Assembly (NCBI RefSeq): GCF_026652115.1
Contig: NZ_JAPPSQ010000024.1
Location: 1 to 40,643 of the forward strand
Direction: 5' to 3'
DNA: 40,643 nucleotides
Source: Algoriphagus sp. PAP.12
GTDB taxonomy: Bacteria > Bacteroidota > Bacteroidia > Cytophagales > Cyclobacteriaceae
Within the stretch, counting starts at the first letter, position 1. Each line of letters begins with the position of its first letter. Below the pieces are notes generated by a model that did no database searches, was not told the origin of the DNA, and saw only the letters and a list, made by a program, of their open reading frames with translations. This document shows, piece by piece, positions 39,392-40,643 of this stretch. Both the position numbers and the translations under genes were made by a program.

Positions 39392-39752
39392 AAACCTAAA
39401 CTGAATAACAAATATGGTCTTCCATCTGAGCTTCCTCATTGGAGAAATAAGTAGATAGAAAAAGGTCAGTTTGGGTTGTAGGGTTTTAAAGAGTAGAATG
39501 AAAAATCTAAATGGTAAGCTTTTACATTCACATGCATATTACTTCATTAGGTTGATCATTTCCTATGTATATACATGATAGTCGTATACTTGTTATTAAT
39601 GGAAAATGACTTACAGGAAAGAAAATTAGCGCTATAGATCTAATTCCCTCCAAAGAATTACCAAGTAAATATCCATTTAACTGGGTTATTTTTAATTGCA
39701 AAAATTAAACAATCCTCTACTTTTTCATCTTTTATAGTCTATTTTCGAACTT
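39392..39752. other. Divergent intergenic region with palindromes
   Basis: A 361-bp AT-rich gap between the efflux operon and the queuosine-precursor transporter. It holds a perfect 12-bp palindrome, ATGTATATACAT (39565-39576), and a nearby GTATAC (39584-39589). A weak -7 candidate for the efflux operon (CATATTTG on the minus strand, 39409-39416) and a near-consensus TATTTTCG before the transporter (39732-39739) are present. No gene, tRNA or preQ1 riboswitch was recognised. Confidence 0.55.
39565..39576. promoter_or_regulatory. 12-bp palindrome upstream of the efflux operon
   Basis: ATGTATATACAT is a perfect palindrome about 175 bp upstream of the TolC-family start and 177 bp upstream of the transporter start. 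Its position is compatible with a repressor operator, but no regulator gene is adjacent. Confidence 0.35.
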
Positions 39753-40544
39753 ATGAACCAAAGTCAGCAAGCCAAAAAAACGAATCTTTTCCTTGTTCTA
39801 GGATCCATCTTTTTGACCAATGCGATCTTAGCCGAAATTATTGGGGTGAAAATCTTTTCTGCTGAAAAAACCTTGGGTTTCGATCCGGCCAACATCAATA
39901 TCTTAGGTGACTACGTCCTGGATTTCAATTTAACTGCTGGAGCAGTAATTTGGCCTATTGTGTTTATCACTACAGATATCATCAATGAGTATTTTGGAAA
40001 AAAAGGAGTCCGTAAAATCAGTTTTATCACGGCCGGATTGATCGCCTATGTATTTTTAGTGATTGGTGTTGTAACCGTTTTAACTCCGGCAGACTTTTGG
40101 TTGGATGTGAATTCTCAAGGTCCCGACGGCAGCCCTTTCGACATTAGTTTTGCATTCAATACCATATTTAGACAAGGTCTGGGCATTATCATTGGATCTT
40201 TGACAGCTTTTCTTTTAGGTCAGTTGATTGATGTCTATGTTTTTCAAAAACTCAGATCCCTCACTGGAGCCAAAATGATCTGGTTAAGAGCTACTGGTTC
40301 CACATTGGTTTCCCAGTTTATTGATTCATTTGTGGTTTTGGGGATCGCCTTTTATGTTTTTGGCAATTGGGATTTGAGCCAAATCATCGCAGTTGGAATC
40401 ATCAATTACATCTATAAGTTTACTGTAGCCATCCTACTTACTCCACTCCTTTATGTAGGTCATGGGATCATTGATAATTATCTAGGAAAAGAATTGGCAG
40501 AGGAAATGATTGAGGAGGCTTCAGATAATGAAGCTTTTCAATGA
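39753..40544 (+). CDS. Queuosine precursor transporter (YhhQ/VUT family)
   Basis: A 263-aa inner-membrane protein with six or more hydrophobic segments. The first (residues 13-35, LFLVLGSIFLTNAILAEIIG) and the motif FITTDIINEYFGKKGVRKIS (about 71-90) are the hallmark of the YhhQ/VUT family. These proteins take up the queuosine precursors preQ0/preQ1 used to modify tRNA anticodons. The C-terminal GIINYIYKFTVAILLTPLLY and the acidic tail are also typical. It appears to be a single gene with a near-consensus -7 element just upstream. Its downstream neighbour is outside the window. Confidence 0.9.
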   Translation: MNQSQQAKKTNLFLVLGSIFLTNAILAEIIGVKIFSAEKTLGFDPANINILGDYVLDFNLTAGAVIWPIVFITTDIINEYFGKKGVRKISFITAGLIAYVFLVIGVVTVLTPADFWLDVNSQGPDGSPFDISFAFNTIFRQGLGIIIGSLTAFLLGQLIDVYVFQKLRSLTGAKMIWLRATGSTLVSQFIDSFVVLGIAFYVFGNWDLSQIIAVGIINYIYKFTVAILLTPLLYVGHGIIDNYLGKELAEEMIEEASDNEAFQ

Positions 40545-40643
40545 TCTGAAAAGAGGGTGTGGACTGATGTCGAAAGACGAAAAAAATGAGAAGTTAATAA
40601 AGTGAAGATTCCAGATTTCTGAAAGAATTTCCAATTAATCAAT

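Noticed and set aside
39661..39752. preQ1 riboswitch upstream of the queuosine-precursor transporter
   Set aside because: The expected C-rich hairpin followed by an A-rich tail that folds back is not present; the leader is simply AT-rich.
40545..40643. Small hairpin with a GAAA loop near the window end
   Set aside because: The stem is only 3-4 bp and not followed by a T run; nothing else is supported in these last bases.

Overview
The window looks like ordinary chromosome of a Bacteroidota bacterium, most likely a Cytophagales/Cyclobacteriaceae (Algoriphagus-like) organism. The DNA is moderately AT-rich, Shine-Dalgarno sequences are largely absent, and many genes have the Bacteroidota -7 promoter element TAnnTTTG. 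The gene content also fits: a DUF4249 lipoprotein paired with a TonB-dependent receptor, a BlaI/M56 pair carrying TonB C-terminal domains, Bat-type VWA and TPR proteins, and FeoA/FeoB with a tiny Cys-rich partner. The taxonomic call is inference from gene style. No rRNA, tRNA, CRISPR array, phage or insertion sequence was seen.

Layout. 1-5.1 kb: MFS transporter, secreted M24 peptidase, MATE exporter, NUDIX hydrolase and an Lrp/AsnC regulator. 5.3-7.3 kb: a secreted TPR protein and a divergent membrane protein. 7.3-12.8 kb: a compact sulfur-handling island with rhodanese, a small membrane protein, a sterol-desaturase-family hydroxylase, a TauE/SafE exporter, a universal stress protein, a Crp/Fnr regulator with a Cys-Cys motif, and a sulfide:quinone reductase. 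12.9-16.1 kb: a Cys-containing lipoprotein and the feoA-feoB-Cys-rich iron operon. 16.2-20.8 kb: a flippase, a probable 6S-like RNA on the minus strand, a second universal stress protein, a zinc metallopeptidase and a DUF1080 protein. 20.8-24 kb: a repeat/terminator element, a TonB-domain protein, a BlaI-M56 signalling pair, and then the DUF4249 lipoprotein and TonB-dependent receptor (to 26.4 kb). 26.6-28.8 kb: a short Bat-like operon. 28.9-33.6 kb: thiolase, a MORN/YwqK-repeat protein, purC, a STAS protein and RNase Z. 33.6-39.4 kb: a complete tripartite RND efflux operon (TolC, RND pump, adaptor). 39.75-40.54 kb: a queuosine-precursor transporter.

The most interesting signal is in the sulfur island. 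Four promoters (rhodanese, tauE operon, crp, sqr) carry a 14-bp site whose promoter-distal half reads GTGA. Each site is centred 36.5-37.5 bp upstream of the last base of a TAnnTTTG-type -7 element. The local Crp/Fnr protein has the R-E-x-x-x-R recognition helix that reads GTGA in E. coli Crp. Together these predict an autoregulated class-II Crp-type regulon for sulfide/persulfide oxidation that also takes in a membrane hydroxylase of unknown substrate.

Other notable points are a canonical EF-hand loop inside a cytoplasmic loop of the RND pump, a 6S-like rod-shaped RNA candidate, and TonB C-terminal domains attached to the BlaR-type sensor and repeated in the next gene.
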